Shown here piece after piece: positions 35,945 through 44,075 of a DNA stretch of 64,000 nucleotides. A program made the position numbers and the translations under genes. Below the pieces are notes generated by a model. The model ran no database searches and was not told where the DNA came from. It worked only from the letters and a program-made list of their open reading frames with translations. Each line of letters starts with the position of its first letter. The first letter of the stretch is position 1. The stretch is from contig NZ_JAATJG010000003.1 in assembly GCF_011927765.1 (NCBI RefSeq), positions 62,001-126,000 of the forward strand, given 5' to 3'. This DNA is from Wenyingzhuangia aestuarii (GTDB taxonomy: Bacteria > Bacteroidota > Bacteroidia > Flavobacteriales > Flavobacteriaceae).

Positions 35945-35954
35945 TTGAATTCAA
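35945..35954. promoter_or_regulatory. Palindrome TTGAATTCAA upstream of GH16
   Basis: A 10-bp perfect palindrome lies 64 bp before the GH16 start in the only promoter-sized gap of the GH16-GH86 pair. It may be an operator, but a 10-bp AT-rich palindrome is weak evidence. Confidence 0.2.
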
Positions 35955-35999
35955 TACAACAAACACATCGTCTAGCTAATATCTAGTTATGTAAAAACA

Positions 36000-36033
36000 A
36001 AAAAGAGGCTACACTTGCGTATAGCCTCTTTTT
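36000..36033 (-). terminator. Terminator after the galactose operon
   Basis: A 12-bp stem (36000-36011 with 36022-36033; core AGAGGCTA) ends, on the minus strand, in a T-rich run downstream of galT. It separates the GntR-galM-galK-galT operon from the GH16-GH86 pair. Confidence 0.8.
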
Positions 36034-36049
36034 CTAAACCTTAAATTTA

Positions 36050-37072
36050 CTATAGTAAATCTCTTAATCTTTGTGCTGCACCTTCTGCAGTAATATCACG
36101 CTGTGGAGTACCAAACATTTCGTAACCAACCATAAATTTCTTAACCGTTGCACTTCTTAATAAAGGTGGGTAAAAACTCATGTGCCAGTGCCAGTGAGCA
36201 TTGTCTTGTCCATCTGTTGGAGCTTGATGAATACCACTAGAATATGGGAAAGAAGTGTTAAACAAAGCATCGTATGCTTTTGTTAATACAGAAATAGCTT
36301 CTGCATATAATACAGCTTCTTCTTCTGTCATATCCAGAATGCTGTTTTGTTGTTTTTTAGGAGCAATCATAGCTTCAAAAGGCCAAACTGCCCAAAAAGG
36401 AATTAAAACAACAAAGGCATCGTTTTCAAAAATAATACGCTCTCTATCTCCGTTTAATTCTTGTGCTAAATAATCACCTAACAAACTAGATTTTTTATCT
36501 GCAAAGTATGCTTTTTGAGTATTATCTTTTTTAAACACTTCGTTTGGTAAACTAGATTGAGACCAAATTTGTCCGTGTGGATGTGGATTACTACATCCCA
36601 TTACAGCTCCTTTGTTTTCAAAAATTTGTACATAGTTAATAGCCTCGTTAGACCCTATTTCTTTGTACTCTCTTTGCCAAGTTTTTACTACTTCTGTAAT
36701 TCCTGGAACATCCATATCTGCCAAACTCTTAGAGTGATCTGGACTAAAGCAAATTACTTTACAAATACCTGTTTCGCTTTGTGCTTGTAACAAACCATCG
36801 TTTACTTCAAAAGAAGGTGAATCGCTTTGTAAAGCTGCAAAATCATTGGTAAAAACATACGTTCCTGTATATTTAGGATTTACATCTCCACTAATTCTTG
36901 TGTTTCCTGCACATAAATAACAAGACTCATCGTATGCTGGTCTCTTTTCGTTATTAACTGCTTCATTCTGACCTTGCCAAGGACGTTTAGATCTGTGAGG
37001 AGATACTAAAACCCACTCTCCTGTTAAGATATTAAACCTCTTATGTGAATAATCTTCTAAATTCTTATCCAT
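36050..37072 (-). CDS. galT: UDP-glucose--hexose-1-phosphate uridylyltransferase GalT
   Basis: 340 residues. The active-site histidine triad is in [11 protein letters not shown], with the uridylylated His in HPH. The zinc-site Cys pair is CYLCAG near residue 55, and a second histidine motif near the C-terminus is GIHQAPTDG...HWHWH. GalT exchanges galactose-1-phosphate with UDP-glucose in the Leloir pathway. It is the last gene of an operon after galK (23 bp gap). galE is absent from this window. Confidence 0.97.
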   Translation of the reverse strand: MDKNLEDYSHKRFNILTGEWVLVSPHRSKRPWQGQNEAVNNEKRPAYDESCYLCAGNTRISGDVNPKYTGTYVFTNDFAALQSDSPSFEVNDGLLQAQSETGICKVICFSPDHSKSLADMDVPGITEVVKTWQREYKEIGSNEAINYVQIFENKGAVMGCSNPHPHGQIWSQSSLPNEVFKKDNTQKAYFADKKSSLLGDYLAQELNGDRERIIFENDAFVVLIPFWAVWPFEAMIAPKKQQNSILDMTEEEAVLYAEAISVLTKAYDALFNTSFPYSSGIHQAPTDGQDNAHWHWHMSFYPPLLRSATVKKFMVGYEMFGTPQRDITAEGAAQRLRDLL

Positions 37073-37095
37073 GTTATTTGTTATTTATTTCTTGA

Positions 37096-38241
37096 TTAAA
37101 TTAAGTTTGTTCCATCAGACAATGCTACCTCGTAAGGAGAACATGCGTGTCCAAATTTTTCTGTATAAGCTGCTACTGCAGTTTCTTTAAAATCAGCAAC
37201 CGCTGTTTTTTTAATTAAGTTGATTGTACAACCTCCAAAACCACCACCCATCATTCTAGCTCCTAAAATGTCTGAATTTTCTTTCGCTAAATCCACTAAG
37301 AAATCTAACTCATCACAACTTACTTTATATTGATGTTGTAATCCGTTATGAGAACCGTAGATTAATTGTCCTAATTCTACTAAATCTCCTTTTTTCATAG
37401 CAACGGCAGCAGCTTGTGCTCTGTTGTTTTCTTGAACAACATATACTACTTTTTGGAAATCCTCAGCAGACAATTGATCTTTTACTTTTTCTAAATCTGC
37501 TTCTGTAGCATCTCTTAAAGCATCAATTCCTAACAATTCTGCTGTCTTTTCACAAACAGCTCTTCTGTCGTTATAAGCACTGTCCGATAATTTGTGTTTT
37601 ACATTGGTGTTAAACAACAACAATTGATAATCTTTAAAATCAATAGTAAACGGTTCTGCTTGTGCTGTTCTACAGTCTAATAATAAAGCACTGTTTTTAA
37701 TTCCGAACATAGATGCGTACTGATCCATAATTCCACACTTTACTCCTACATAGTTATGTTCTGCAGCCTGAGAAATTAAAATCATTTCGTATTTAGTTAA
37801 ACCTAAATCAAACAATGTATTAATTCCAAAAACCACACTATTTTCTAACGCAGCAGATGATGACATTCCAGCTCCATCAGGAATATTCCCTCCAAAAACG
37901 ATGTCAAAATTCCCTACCGTTTTTCCTAATTTTTGAGTCTCAGCAACTACTCCAACAACATAAGCATGCCAGCTAGATAAGTTTTCTGTATCTAAATTAG
38001 TGGTATCAAACTGATATGTTTCATTCATATCAATAGCAATAGCAGTAGATTGTCCACTTTCACTTTTTTGAATAGCAGCAACAATTCCTTTGTCAATTGC
38101 AGCAGGAAAAACAAAACCAGCATTGTAATCTGTATGCTCTCCAATAATATTAATACGTCCCGGTGAATAAATTAGTACGGGCTCTGAGCTAAAGCTTTTT
38201 GCAAAACTTTCTGAAACTTTTTGAATTAATTTAGTATCCAT
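37096..38241 (-). CDS. galK: Galactokinase GalK
   Basis: 381 residues of the GHMP kinase family. It has the galactokinase signature GRINIIGEHTDYNAGFVFP (28-46), the phosphate-binding motif IPDGAGMSSSAALEN, and the C-terminal GGGFGGCTINL. It phosphorylates D-galactose at C1. It stands between galM and galT in one minus-strand operon. Confidence 0.97.
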   Translation of the reverse strand: MDTKLIQKVSESFAKSFSSEPVLIYSPGRINIIGEHTDYNAGFVFPAAIDKGIVAAIQKSESGQSTAIAIDMNETYQFDTTNLDTENLSSWHAYVVGVVAETQKLGKTVGNFDIVFGGNIPDGAGMSSSAALENSVVFGINTLFDLGLTKYEMILISQAAEHNYVGVKCGIMDQYASMFGIKNSALLLDCRTAQAEPFTIDFKDYQLLLFNTNVKHKLSDSAYNDRRAVCEKTAELLGIDALRDATEADLEKVKDQLSAEDFQKVVYVVQENNRAQAAAVAMKKGDLVELGQLIYGSHNGLQHQYKVSCDELDFLVDLAKENSDILGARMMGGGFGGCTINLIKKTAVADFKETAVAAYTEKFGHACSPYEVALSDGTNLI

Positions 38242-38306
38242 TTTTTATGAATTTATCTATTAATGATGATCTAACTTTTACCTTAAAGTTAAATTTGATT
38301 TATTTT

Positions 38307-39197
38307 TTAATTGATGGCTATGCTCCAAGTTACACTGTGTGAATCTCCAGCTTGCAACTCTTCTAATCCTAACTTATTATTAAAGCTATCTGAAATTCCT
38401 GTTACAGGTTCTAAAGCAATTGTATTAGCTCTTGGTGGAGTGTACATTTGGAAATAATTTTCTTTAGCAGATGATGCTATCGTCATTTTATAACTTGGTG
38501 TATTAAAAACAACCGTTCCGTGATCTAAAGCGTAACAATTATCTAATTGCTGCTCTTTAATTTCAAAAGGCATTGCTACTTTTCCTTCTATAATTCCACG
38601 TGTAATCATTCTCTCATCAAACTCAACAGTTTTAGCACTAGAAAACTCTAAACTACTTTTTGACAAGTCTTGACATACAAAATAAGGATGCCATCCTAAA
38701 GTAAAAGGAAATGCTGTAACATCGTTATTTTCTACTCCTATTTCTAAATTAAAATTTGCTGCTGTTAGCGTAAATCTTAATAAAATAGTGTACAAATACG
38801 GAAAACCAGCAGCTTTACTAGTTTCTACATACTTTAAAGTAGCAGTAGCTCCGTTTTCTGAAGCATCTGAGCTTACAAGCTCAAACGTTTTGTTATAAAT
38901 TAATCCGTGTAATGCATTGTTTAAATTCCCTTCATTACACTCTAATTGAAATTCTTGATTATTGTAGCTGTACTTTCCGTCTTTAATACGATTTGCAAAT
39001 GGAAACAAAACCGATGAGGCATAAGTACTACTATATTCTAAAGGACTTAAATCCTCAATAATTGTTTCTGCCTTTAAAACTAAACTTTCTAAAGCTCCAC
39101 CTCTATCTAAACAAATTTTAGCATTAGAAGTAGCATCCGAATTTCCTATTTCTATATAGTTTAATCCGTTTGATTGTGATTTTTTTACTGTATACAA
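38307..39197 (-). CDS. galM: Aldose 1-epimerase (galactose mutarotase)
   Basis: 296 residues of the GalM-like epimerase family. Visible are FPFANRIKDGKY (substrate-binding Arg), NALHGLIYNKTF, TLGWHPYF with the catalytic-type His, and the C-terminal NTIALEPVTGISDSFN with the catalytic Glu. It supplies alpha-D-galactose to GalK. Divergent members act on other sugar anomers, so the galactose role rests partly on the operon. Confidence 0.9.
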   Translation of the reverse strand: MYTVKKSQSNGLNYIEIGNSDATSNAKICLDRGGALESLVLKAETIIEDLSPLEYSSTYASSVLFPFANRIKDGKYSYNNQEFQLECNEGNLNNALHGLIYNKTFELVSSDASENGATATLKYVETSKAAGFPYLYTILLRFTLTAANFNLEIGVENNDVTAFPFTLGWHPYFVCQDLSKSSLEFSSAKTVEFDERMITRGIIEGKVAMPFEIKEQQLDNCYALDHGTVVFNTPSYKMTIASSAKENYFQMYTPPRANTIALEPVTGISDSFNNKLGLEELQAGDSHSVTWSIAIN

Positions 39198-39209
39198 TTT
39201 TTTATTTTT

Positions 39210-40208
39210 TTATAATGATTCTCTTATAATTAAATGATTAGGGTTTTCTATTTGCACTTGCTCTTTGTTATTTAACATTTGTGCCAAACGTTTTCCCATA
39301 TCGTTAAAATCTGTAGAAATAGTGGTAATTCCTCCCTCAACGATCTCTTTTAACAAAGTATCATTGTACGATATAATCCCTATGTTTTCAGAAAGAAGTA
39401 AACCTTGTTCTTTTACTTTTTTAACAATTCTTATTAAGTTTCTATCATCAGGAATTACATATACCTCTCCTTTTTCTAAAACTCTATCTTCAATAGAATC
39501 AACTACTTCATACTTAATATTAAAATCTTTGCAAAAACTCTCATAGCCTTTTAACATTCCTGATGGTTGAATCTTTTTGGAAAACAACAACACCATTTTA
39601 TCATACTTTTTAATAGACTCTATACCTTTTTTTAAATTTAGATAGATGTCTTTTTCAAAATTTTGATAAATACCAGAGTATTCTTTTAATTCAGGATGCA
39701 TTTGATCTAAGATGTAGACCTTTTCTTTAGGTAGTTTTTCTATAACCTGTTGTGTGTTCTTTAAATTTGCAGGCATTATTACATAAGAACTGTAATTCCC
39801 TATACTATCAAAAATTAACTTACTAAACACCTCATTATTAAAATGATGGAAATAAATATCAACTTCCGTATTTACTTCTAAATACTTTAATAAAGAATTA
39901 TATAAATCTTCTTTAAACGCGTTTAGTTCATCAAAAAGCACAAAAACTTTTTTTCCTACTTCTATATGCTCACTTAAAACATAGTAGCCTTTTCCCGCTA
40001 TGGATTGAATAATTCCTCTAGTTTTTAATTCGTTAAAAGCTGTTAGTACCGTATCTCTAGATACCTTATTCTCATTCTGAATTTTACTAATAGATGGAAG
40101 TTTATCTCCTTTTCTAAGTACTTTTCCTGCAATTGCCTCTTCAACAGACGTAATAATCTGTTTGTATTTGGGCACACCTAACTTTCTTTCTACTGGAGTT
40201 AATGTCAT
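39210..40208 (-). CDS. GntR-type regulator with LacI-like ligand domain, likely controlling the gal genes
   Basis: The 332-residue protein has an N-terminal GntR winged helix (about 10-78; VPKYKQIITSVEEAIAGKVLRKGDKLPSI...SRDTVLTAFNELKTRGII) and a C-terminal periplasmic-binding-protein fold (about 85-325). This is the GntR/LacI hybrid class that controls sugar catabolism in Bacteroidota. It is the first gene of the operon with galM (12 bp downstream), galK and galT, so galactose or a derivative is the likely effector. The start codon is only 4 nt after an exact -7 element, and an inverted repeat covers the -33 region, consistent with autorepression. Confidence 0.9.
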   Translation of the reverse strand: MTLTPVERKLGVPKYKQIITSVEEAIAGKVLRKGDKLPSISKIQNENKVSRDTVLTAFNELKTRGIIQSIAGKGYYVLSEHIEVGKKVFVLFDELNAFKEDLYNSLLKYLEVNTEVDIYFHHFNNEVFSKLIFDSIGNYSSYVIMPANLKNTQQVIEKLPKEKVYILDQMHPELKEYSGIYQNFEKDIYLNLKKGIESIKKYDKMVLLFSKKIQPSGMLKGYESFCKDFNIKYEVVDSIEDRVLEKGEVYVIPDDRNLIRIVKKVKEQGLLLSENIGIISYNDTLLKEIVEGGITTISTDFNDMGKRLAQMLNNKEQVQIENPNHLIIRESL

Positions 40209-40212
40209 ACAG

Positions 40213-40242
40213 CAAATATAAACAAAACTAGTATGTACTGGT
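40213..40242 (-). promoter_or_regulatory. gal operon promoter with overlapping inverted-repeat operator candidate
   Basis: On the minus strand an exact -7 element TATATTTG (40220-40213) lies 4 nt before the GntR start codon. Just upstream, 40227-40242 reads ACTAGTATGTACTGGT on the plus strand, an inverted repeat (ACTAGTA with TACTGGT, 6 of 7 pairs) around TG. It occupies the place of the missing -33 TTG, as a repressor site would. Confidence 0.45.
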
Positions 40243-40338
40243 AGGTTTTTTAGATAAATTTCAAAAAAACATATATAAAAACCGTTAACAAAAAACGTAA
40301 AACACTAATAATCAGAGTAAAAAATAAGATTTATTGCA

Positions 40339-40370
40339 TAAAAAAATCCAACTCAGAGCTGAGTTGGATT
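40339..40370 (-). terminator. Terminator after tRNA-Leu
   Basis: An 11-bp stem (AATCCAACTCA with TGAGTTGGATT, 40345-40370) and a run of six T on the minus strand follow the tRNA 3' end directly. The rest of the gap between the GntR gene and prs (40209-40571) holds only the promoters and the tRNA. Confidence 0.8.
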
Positions 40371-40372
40371 AG

Positions 40373-40454
40373 TACCTAGGGCGGGAATCGAACCCGCACT
40401 TCCGAAGAAACTGGATTTTGAATCCAGCGCGTCTACCAATTCCGCCACCTAGGC
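40373..40454 (-). tRNA. tRNA-Leu (anticodon CAA)
   Basis: The minus strand folds as a class II tRNA. The acceptor stem pairs GCCTAGG with CCTAGGT (one G-U pair), with discriminator A at 40373. The D-arm has GGCGGAATTGGTAGACGC, and the anticodon stem CTGGA/TCCAG encloses loop TTCAAAA with anticodon CAA, reading UUG. A variable arm (TTCTTCGGAAG) and a T arm with GGTTCGATTCC follow. CCA is not encoded. The length is 82 nt. Confidence 0.95.
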
Positions 40455-40506
40455 TTTTTTTGGACTTGGTGGTGCAAATGTAAAAAAATATCAACGTATT
40501 GACACA

Positions 40507-40534
40507 TTGTAAACCAAAAAAATTTCTACTTTTG
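40507..40534 (+). promoter_or_regulatory. prs promoter (TTG-N17-TACTTTTG)
   Basis: TTG at 40507-40509 and an exact -7 element TACTTTTG at 40527-40534 are separated by 17 bp. The prs start codon is 37 bp downstream. Confidence 0.6.
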
Positions 40535-40571
40535 CAAACAAATTAATCCATACTCAACAATACAATCTCAA

Positions 40572-41513
40572 ATGTCTGTTAATCAATTAACTCCAAAAGT
40601 TTTTGCATGTTCACAAAGTACTGAATTGGCTAATGCTATAGCTAAACATTACGGAACTGAACTAGGTGACCTAACTGTAGCAAGATTCAGCGATGGTGAA
40701 TTTCAACCTGTAATCAACGAAACTGTTCGTGGTAGAAGGGTCTTTATTATAGGATCTACTTTTCCAAACTCAGACAACTTAATGGAACTGTTATTAATCT
40801 TAGATGCATGTAAAAGAGCATCTGCTAAACACGTAACAGCAGTAATTCCTTATTTTGGATGGGCTCGTCAGGACAGAAAAGATCAACCTCGTGTAGCTAT
40901 TGGAGCTAAAATGGTTGCTAATTTATTAGAAGCTGCCGGTGCAACTCGTGTAATGACTATGGACTTACACGCTGGACAAATTCAAGGATTCTTTGAAAAA
41001 CCAGTTGATCACCTATACGGTTCTACAATTTTCTTACCTTATATAGAAAGTTTAAACCTACCTAACTTAACCATAGCTTCTCCAGACATGGGAGGTTCTA
41101 AAAGAGCTTATGCTTATGCTAAGTACTTAAATAGCGATGTGGTTATTTGTTACAAACAAAGAGCTAAAGCCAATGTGATTTCTCATATGGAATTAATTGG
41201 AAATGTTACTGGTCAGCATGTTGTTTTAGTAGATGATATGGCTGATACTGCCGGAACATTAACAAAAGCTGCGGATTTAATGATGGAAAGAGGAGCATTA
41301 AGTGTTAGAGCAATTGTAACTCACCCTATCTTATCTGGTGATGCTTACGAAAAAATAGAAAACTCTCAATTAACAGAGTTAATTACCTCAGACACTATTC
41401 CATTAAAACAACAGAGTTCTAAAATAAAAGTACTATCTTGCGCTCCCTTATTTGCGGAGGTAATGGATAAAGTTCAGAACTTCAAGTCAATTACGGATAA
41501 ATTTATCATTTAA
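40572..41513 (+). CDS. prs: Ribose-phosphate pyrophosphokinase
   Basis: 313 residues, full-length class I PRPP synthetase. It has [31 protein letters not shown] (ATP site), the [14 protein letters not shown] histidine motif, and the PRPP-binding loop [14 protein letters not shown]. It makes PRPP for nucleotide, histidine and tryptophan synthesis. It lies 8 bp before rplY, so the two are co-transcribed, as is common in flavobacteria. Confidence 0.97.
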   Translation: MSVNQLTPKVFACSQSTELANAIAKHYGTELGDLTVARFSDGEFQPVINETVRGRRVFIIGSTFPNSDNLMELLLILDACKRASAKHVTAVIPYFGWARQDRKDQPRVAIGAKMVANLLEAAGATRVMTMDLHAGQIQGFFEKPVDHLYGSTIFLPYIESLNLPNLTIASPDMGGSKRAYAYAKYLNSDVVICYKQRAKANVISHMELIGNVTGQHVVLVDDMADTAGTLTKAADLMMERGALSVRAIVTHPILSGDAYEKIENSQLTELITSDTIPLKQQSSKIKVLSCAPLFAEVMDKVQNFKSITDKFII

Positions 41514-41521
41514 TATATATT

Positions 41522-42091
41522 ATGAAATCAATTACAATCAAAGGATCTCAAAGAGAAAGCGTAGGTAAGTCAGCGACTAAAGCCTTACGTAATGCTGGAC
41601 AGGTACCTTGCGTTATATACGGAGGGGACAAAGTTTTACACTTTTCAGCAGATGAAAAACAATTCAAAAACTTAGTGTATACTCCTAACGTTTATACTGC
41701 TACGATTGAAGTAAACGGTGAAAAAATTGAAACTATCTTACAAGATATTCAATTCCACCCAATTCACGACAGAATTATTCACGCAGATTTCTACCAGTTA
41801 CAGGCTGACAAAGAAATTTCTATGAACATTCCTGTAAACTTAGTTGGTAACTCTAAAGGGGTTATTGCTGGGGGTGCATTACGTCATAACTTACGTAAGT
41901 TAAAAATTAAAGCAATTCCGGCTAACTTGCCAGATACTATTGAAGCTGATATTACGAACTTACAAATTGGTAACAAATTATACGTTTCTGCTTTAAGAAA
42001 CGATAGCTACCAAATTTTACACAATGACAACACTGTTGTTGCTCAAGTAAGAATGTCTCGTAACGCTGCAAAAGCTGCTGCTGAAGAATAA
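41522..42091 (+). CDS. rplY: 50S ribosomal protein L25/general stress protein Ctc
   Basis: 189 residues: an N-terminal L25 5S-rRNA-binding domain (about 1-92; [39 protein letters not shown]) and a C-terminal TL5/Ctc beta domain (about 95-180; [33 protein letters not shown]). This is the long Ctc form, not the short E. coli L25. It follows prs by 8 bp and ends before a palindromic terminator. Confidence 0.95.
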   Translation: MKSITIKGSQRESVGKSATKALRNAGQVPCVIYGGDKVLHFSADEKQFKNLVYTPNVYTATIEVNGEKIETILQDIQFHPIHDRIIHADFYQLQADKEISMNIPVNLVGNSKGVIAGGALRHNLRKLKIKAIPANLPDTIEADITNLQIGNKLYVSALRNDSYQILHNDNTVVAQVRMSRNAAKAAAEE

Positions 42092-42112
42092 ATTATATTT
42101 TACATATAAATC

Positions 42113-42145
42113 AAAAGAGCGTTACCTAGGTAACGCTCTTTTTTT
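42113..42145 (+). terminator. Terminator after rplY
   Basis: A perfect 15-bp palindromic hairpin (42113-42127 with 42128-42142; core GAGCGTTACC) is followed by further T residues. It ends the prs-rplY transcript just before the pth promoter region. Confidence 0.88.
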
Positions 42146-42177
42146 GTTCAATAACCTTATATTTGCCAAAAACAACA

Positions 42178-42813
42178 ATGGCATTCTTTTCTAAATGGTT
42201 TCAGCCTAAACAAATTTCTAACGAACACCCCATGAAAAAATTCTTAATCGTAGGTCTTGGTAACATTGGTGCAGAATACGAAAACACAAGACACAATATT
42301 GGTTTTAAAGTTTTAGACGAACTAGCCAAACAACAAGACACCTCTTTTAGTACTGATAAATTAGGAGATGTTGCTGTGTTTAAATTTAAAGGAAGAACAT
42401 TTATTTTACTAAAACCCTCTACTTATATGAATTTAAGTGGTAAGTCTGTAAAATATTGGATGGATAAAGAAAAAATTCCTCAAGAAAATATTTTAGTAAT
42501 TTCTGATGATTTAAATATTGACTTTGGAACGTTTAGATTAAAAGCAAAAGGTAGTGCGGGTGGACACAATGGTTTAAAAGACATTAACGAAAAGTTAGGA
42601 AATCAAAACTATGCCCGTTTTAGATTTGGAATTAGCGCTATGTTTGGAAAAGGCAGACAAGTAAACTACGTTTTAGGAGAATGGAACAAGGAGGAAGAAC
42701 GTTACTTTCCTGAGCTATTAGACAAAGCCGCCAAACTGGTTATTGCTTTTGGAACCGCTGGAATTGGAAATGCTATGAATCAATACAACGGAAAACAAGT
42801 GGAAGACATATAA
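42178..42813 (+). CDS. pth: Peptidyl-tRNA hydrolase
   Basis: The Pth core begins at MKKFLIVGLGNIGAEYENTRHNIGF (internal ATG at 42232), with catalytic His in TRHNIGF, then LKPSTYMNLSG and GSAGGHNGLKDI. I place the start at the ATG at 42178, which adds 18 residues (MAFFSKWFQPKQ...); a short basic-aromatic extension is usual in flavobacterial Pth. A TTG at 42163 is in frame but overlaps an exact TATATTTG -7 element (42158-42165), so it is unlikely. Pth releases peptides from stalled peptidyl-tRNA. The 42232 start remains possible. Confidence 0.93.
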   Translation: MAFFSKWFQPKQISNEHPMKKFLIVGLGNIGAEYENTRHNIGFKVLDELAKQQDTSFSTDKLGDVAVFKFKGRTFILLKPSTYMNLSGKSVKYWMDKEKIPQENILVISDDLNIDFGTFRLKAKGSAGGHNGLKDINEKLGNQNYARFRFGISAMFGKGRQVNYVLGEWNKEEERYFPELLDKAAKLVIAFGTAGIGNAMNQYNGKQVEDI

Positions 42814-42814
42814 T

Positions 42815-42844
42815 AAAAAAGGAGCCTAATTAGGCTCCTTTTTT
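42815..42844. terminator. Bidirectional terminator between pth and queD
   Basis: A perfect 15-bp palindromic hairpin (core AGGAGCCTAATTAGGCTCCT) has six A on the left and six T on the right, so it can stop transcription from both convergent genes. Confidence 0.88.
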
Positions 42845-42849
42845 ATGTA

Positions 42850-43302
42850 TTACAACTGATCACTAGCATACCACTCTGCAAAAGAGCTACTTGTTTCTTG
42901 TAGTTTTAAGGAGTGTAATTCTATATGATTAGGTAATCGTTTTTTAATTTTATCAGCAAAATCAAGAATCATCATTTCACTTGTAGGTTGATAATCTACC
43001 AAAATTACATTATGACCTCTGTCTTGTAATTCTTTTGCCAACTCTACATGAGGTGTGTTTTTATTAAACACTGTTGCATGATCAAAAACATCTTCAACCT
43101 CAGACTTTACAATTGTTTTTAAATCCGTAAAATCTATCACCATTCCGTTTTTAACATGACTTGAATCCTCTATAGGAGAACCAATAACTGTTACATATAA
43201 TTTATAACTGTGACCATGAACATTTCTACATTTACCATCGTAACCGTGCAATGCATGACCTGTTTCAAAATCAAACTTTTTTGTAATTCTTATTTTTTTC
43301 AT
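42850..43302 (-). CDS. queD: 6-carboxytetrahydropterin synthase QueD-like
   Basis: 150 residues of the 6-pyruvoyl-tetrahydropterin synthase family. Zinc ligands are His16 (TGHAL), His29 and His31 (NVHGHSY), and the catalytic Cys25 lies in GKCRNVHGH. Further on come VIDFTDLK, DHATVFNKNTP and PTSEMM. QueD converts dihydroneopterin triphosphate to carboxytetrahydropterin on the way to queuosine. It is the last gene of a minus-strand run and is 1 bp from the enoyl-CoA hydratase gene. A PTPS-I-type variant role cannot be excluded. Confidence 0.88.
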   Translation of the reverse strand: MKKIRITKKFDFETGHALHGYDGKCRNVHGHSYKLYVTVIGSPIEDSSHVKNGMVIDFTDLKTIVKSEVEDVFDHATVFNKNTPHVELAKELQDRGHNVILVDYQPTSEMMILDFADKIKKRLPNHIELHSLKLQETSSSFAEWYASDQL

Positions 43303-43303
43303 C

Positions 43304-44065
43304 CTATTTATTTTTAAACTGGGCTAATGCTTTTTTAGTTTCTTCTGACAACACCAACTTACCACTTATAGCAGCTCTTTCTTTTAACAACTCACCCCAA
43401 TCATCAGTATTATCTTTCCACAAAGTTCTTTTAAGTGCCGATAAAGCTTGTGAATTATAGGTAGTTAATTGTTTTAAAAACTCAGAAACTCCTTTATTTA
43501 ACTCTACTACACTTGTTGCTACCTTAGCATACAAGCCCACTTCTTTTGCCCATACAGCTGTTTTCCACTCTGTAGGGTTTAAGGTTAACTCTGTAAAATT
43601 AGCCAATCCTATTTTTCTAGACACAGCGGGTTCTATTACAAAAGGACCTATTCCAATACTAAGTTCTGACAACTTAACACTAGCCTGATCTGTAGCAAAA
43701 ACGTAATCACTAGCGGCTGCTATACCAACTCCACCTCCAACGGTTTTTCCTTGTATAGAAGTCACCACTATTTTATGACTTTTACGAATGGCATTTATAA
43801 CATTGGCAAAGCCCATAAAAAAAGCAGTTCCTTTATCTAACGTTTCTATTTCTAATAATTCATCAAAAGAAGCTCCTGCACAAAATGCTTTTTCTCCAGA
43901 ACTTTTTAAATGAATTACACTTACATCTTCACGATCATCAAAAGACAAAATAGCCTTACTTAATTGTTTTAATTGCTCACTATTTAGTGAATTACTAGCA
44001 GGACTATAAAATTCTATTTCCGCTACTCTATTTGTTAAAGTAGCCTTTACATATGCTAAATCCAT
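43304..44065 (-). CDS. Enoyl-CoA hydratase/isomerase family protein
   Basis: A 253-residue crotonase-fold protein. The CoA-binding/oxyanion strand is AFCAGASFDELL (about 61-72), and the second oxyanion block is GKTVGGGVGIAAASDYVFAT (about 105-124). The usual catalytic Glu of hydratases after the second block is not obvious: the segment reads LSELSIGIGPFVIEPAVSRKIG. The substrate is not predictable; members include hydratases, isomerases and methylglutaconyl-CoA hydratases. The closest general resemblance is to methylglutaconyl-CoA hydratase-like proteins. It sits between a MATE transporter (10 bp) and queD. Confidence 0.82.
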   Translation of the reverse strand: MDLAYVKATLTNRVAEIEFYSPASNSLNSEQLKQLSKAILSFDDREDVSVIHLKSSGEKAFCAGASFDELLEIETLDKGTAFFMGFANVINAIRKSHKIVVTSIQGKTVGGGVGIAAASDYVFATDQASVKLSELSIGIGPFVIEPAVSRKIGLANFTELTLNPTEWKTAVWAKEVGLYAKVATSVVELNKGVSEFLKQLTTYNSQALSALKRTLWKDNTDDWGELLKERAAISGKLVLSEETKKALAQFKNK

Positions 44066-44075
44066 ATTATTTATT

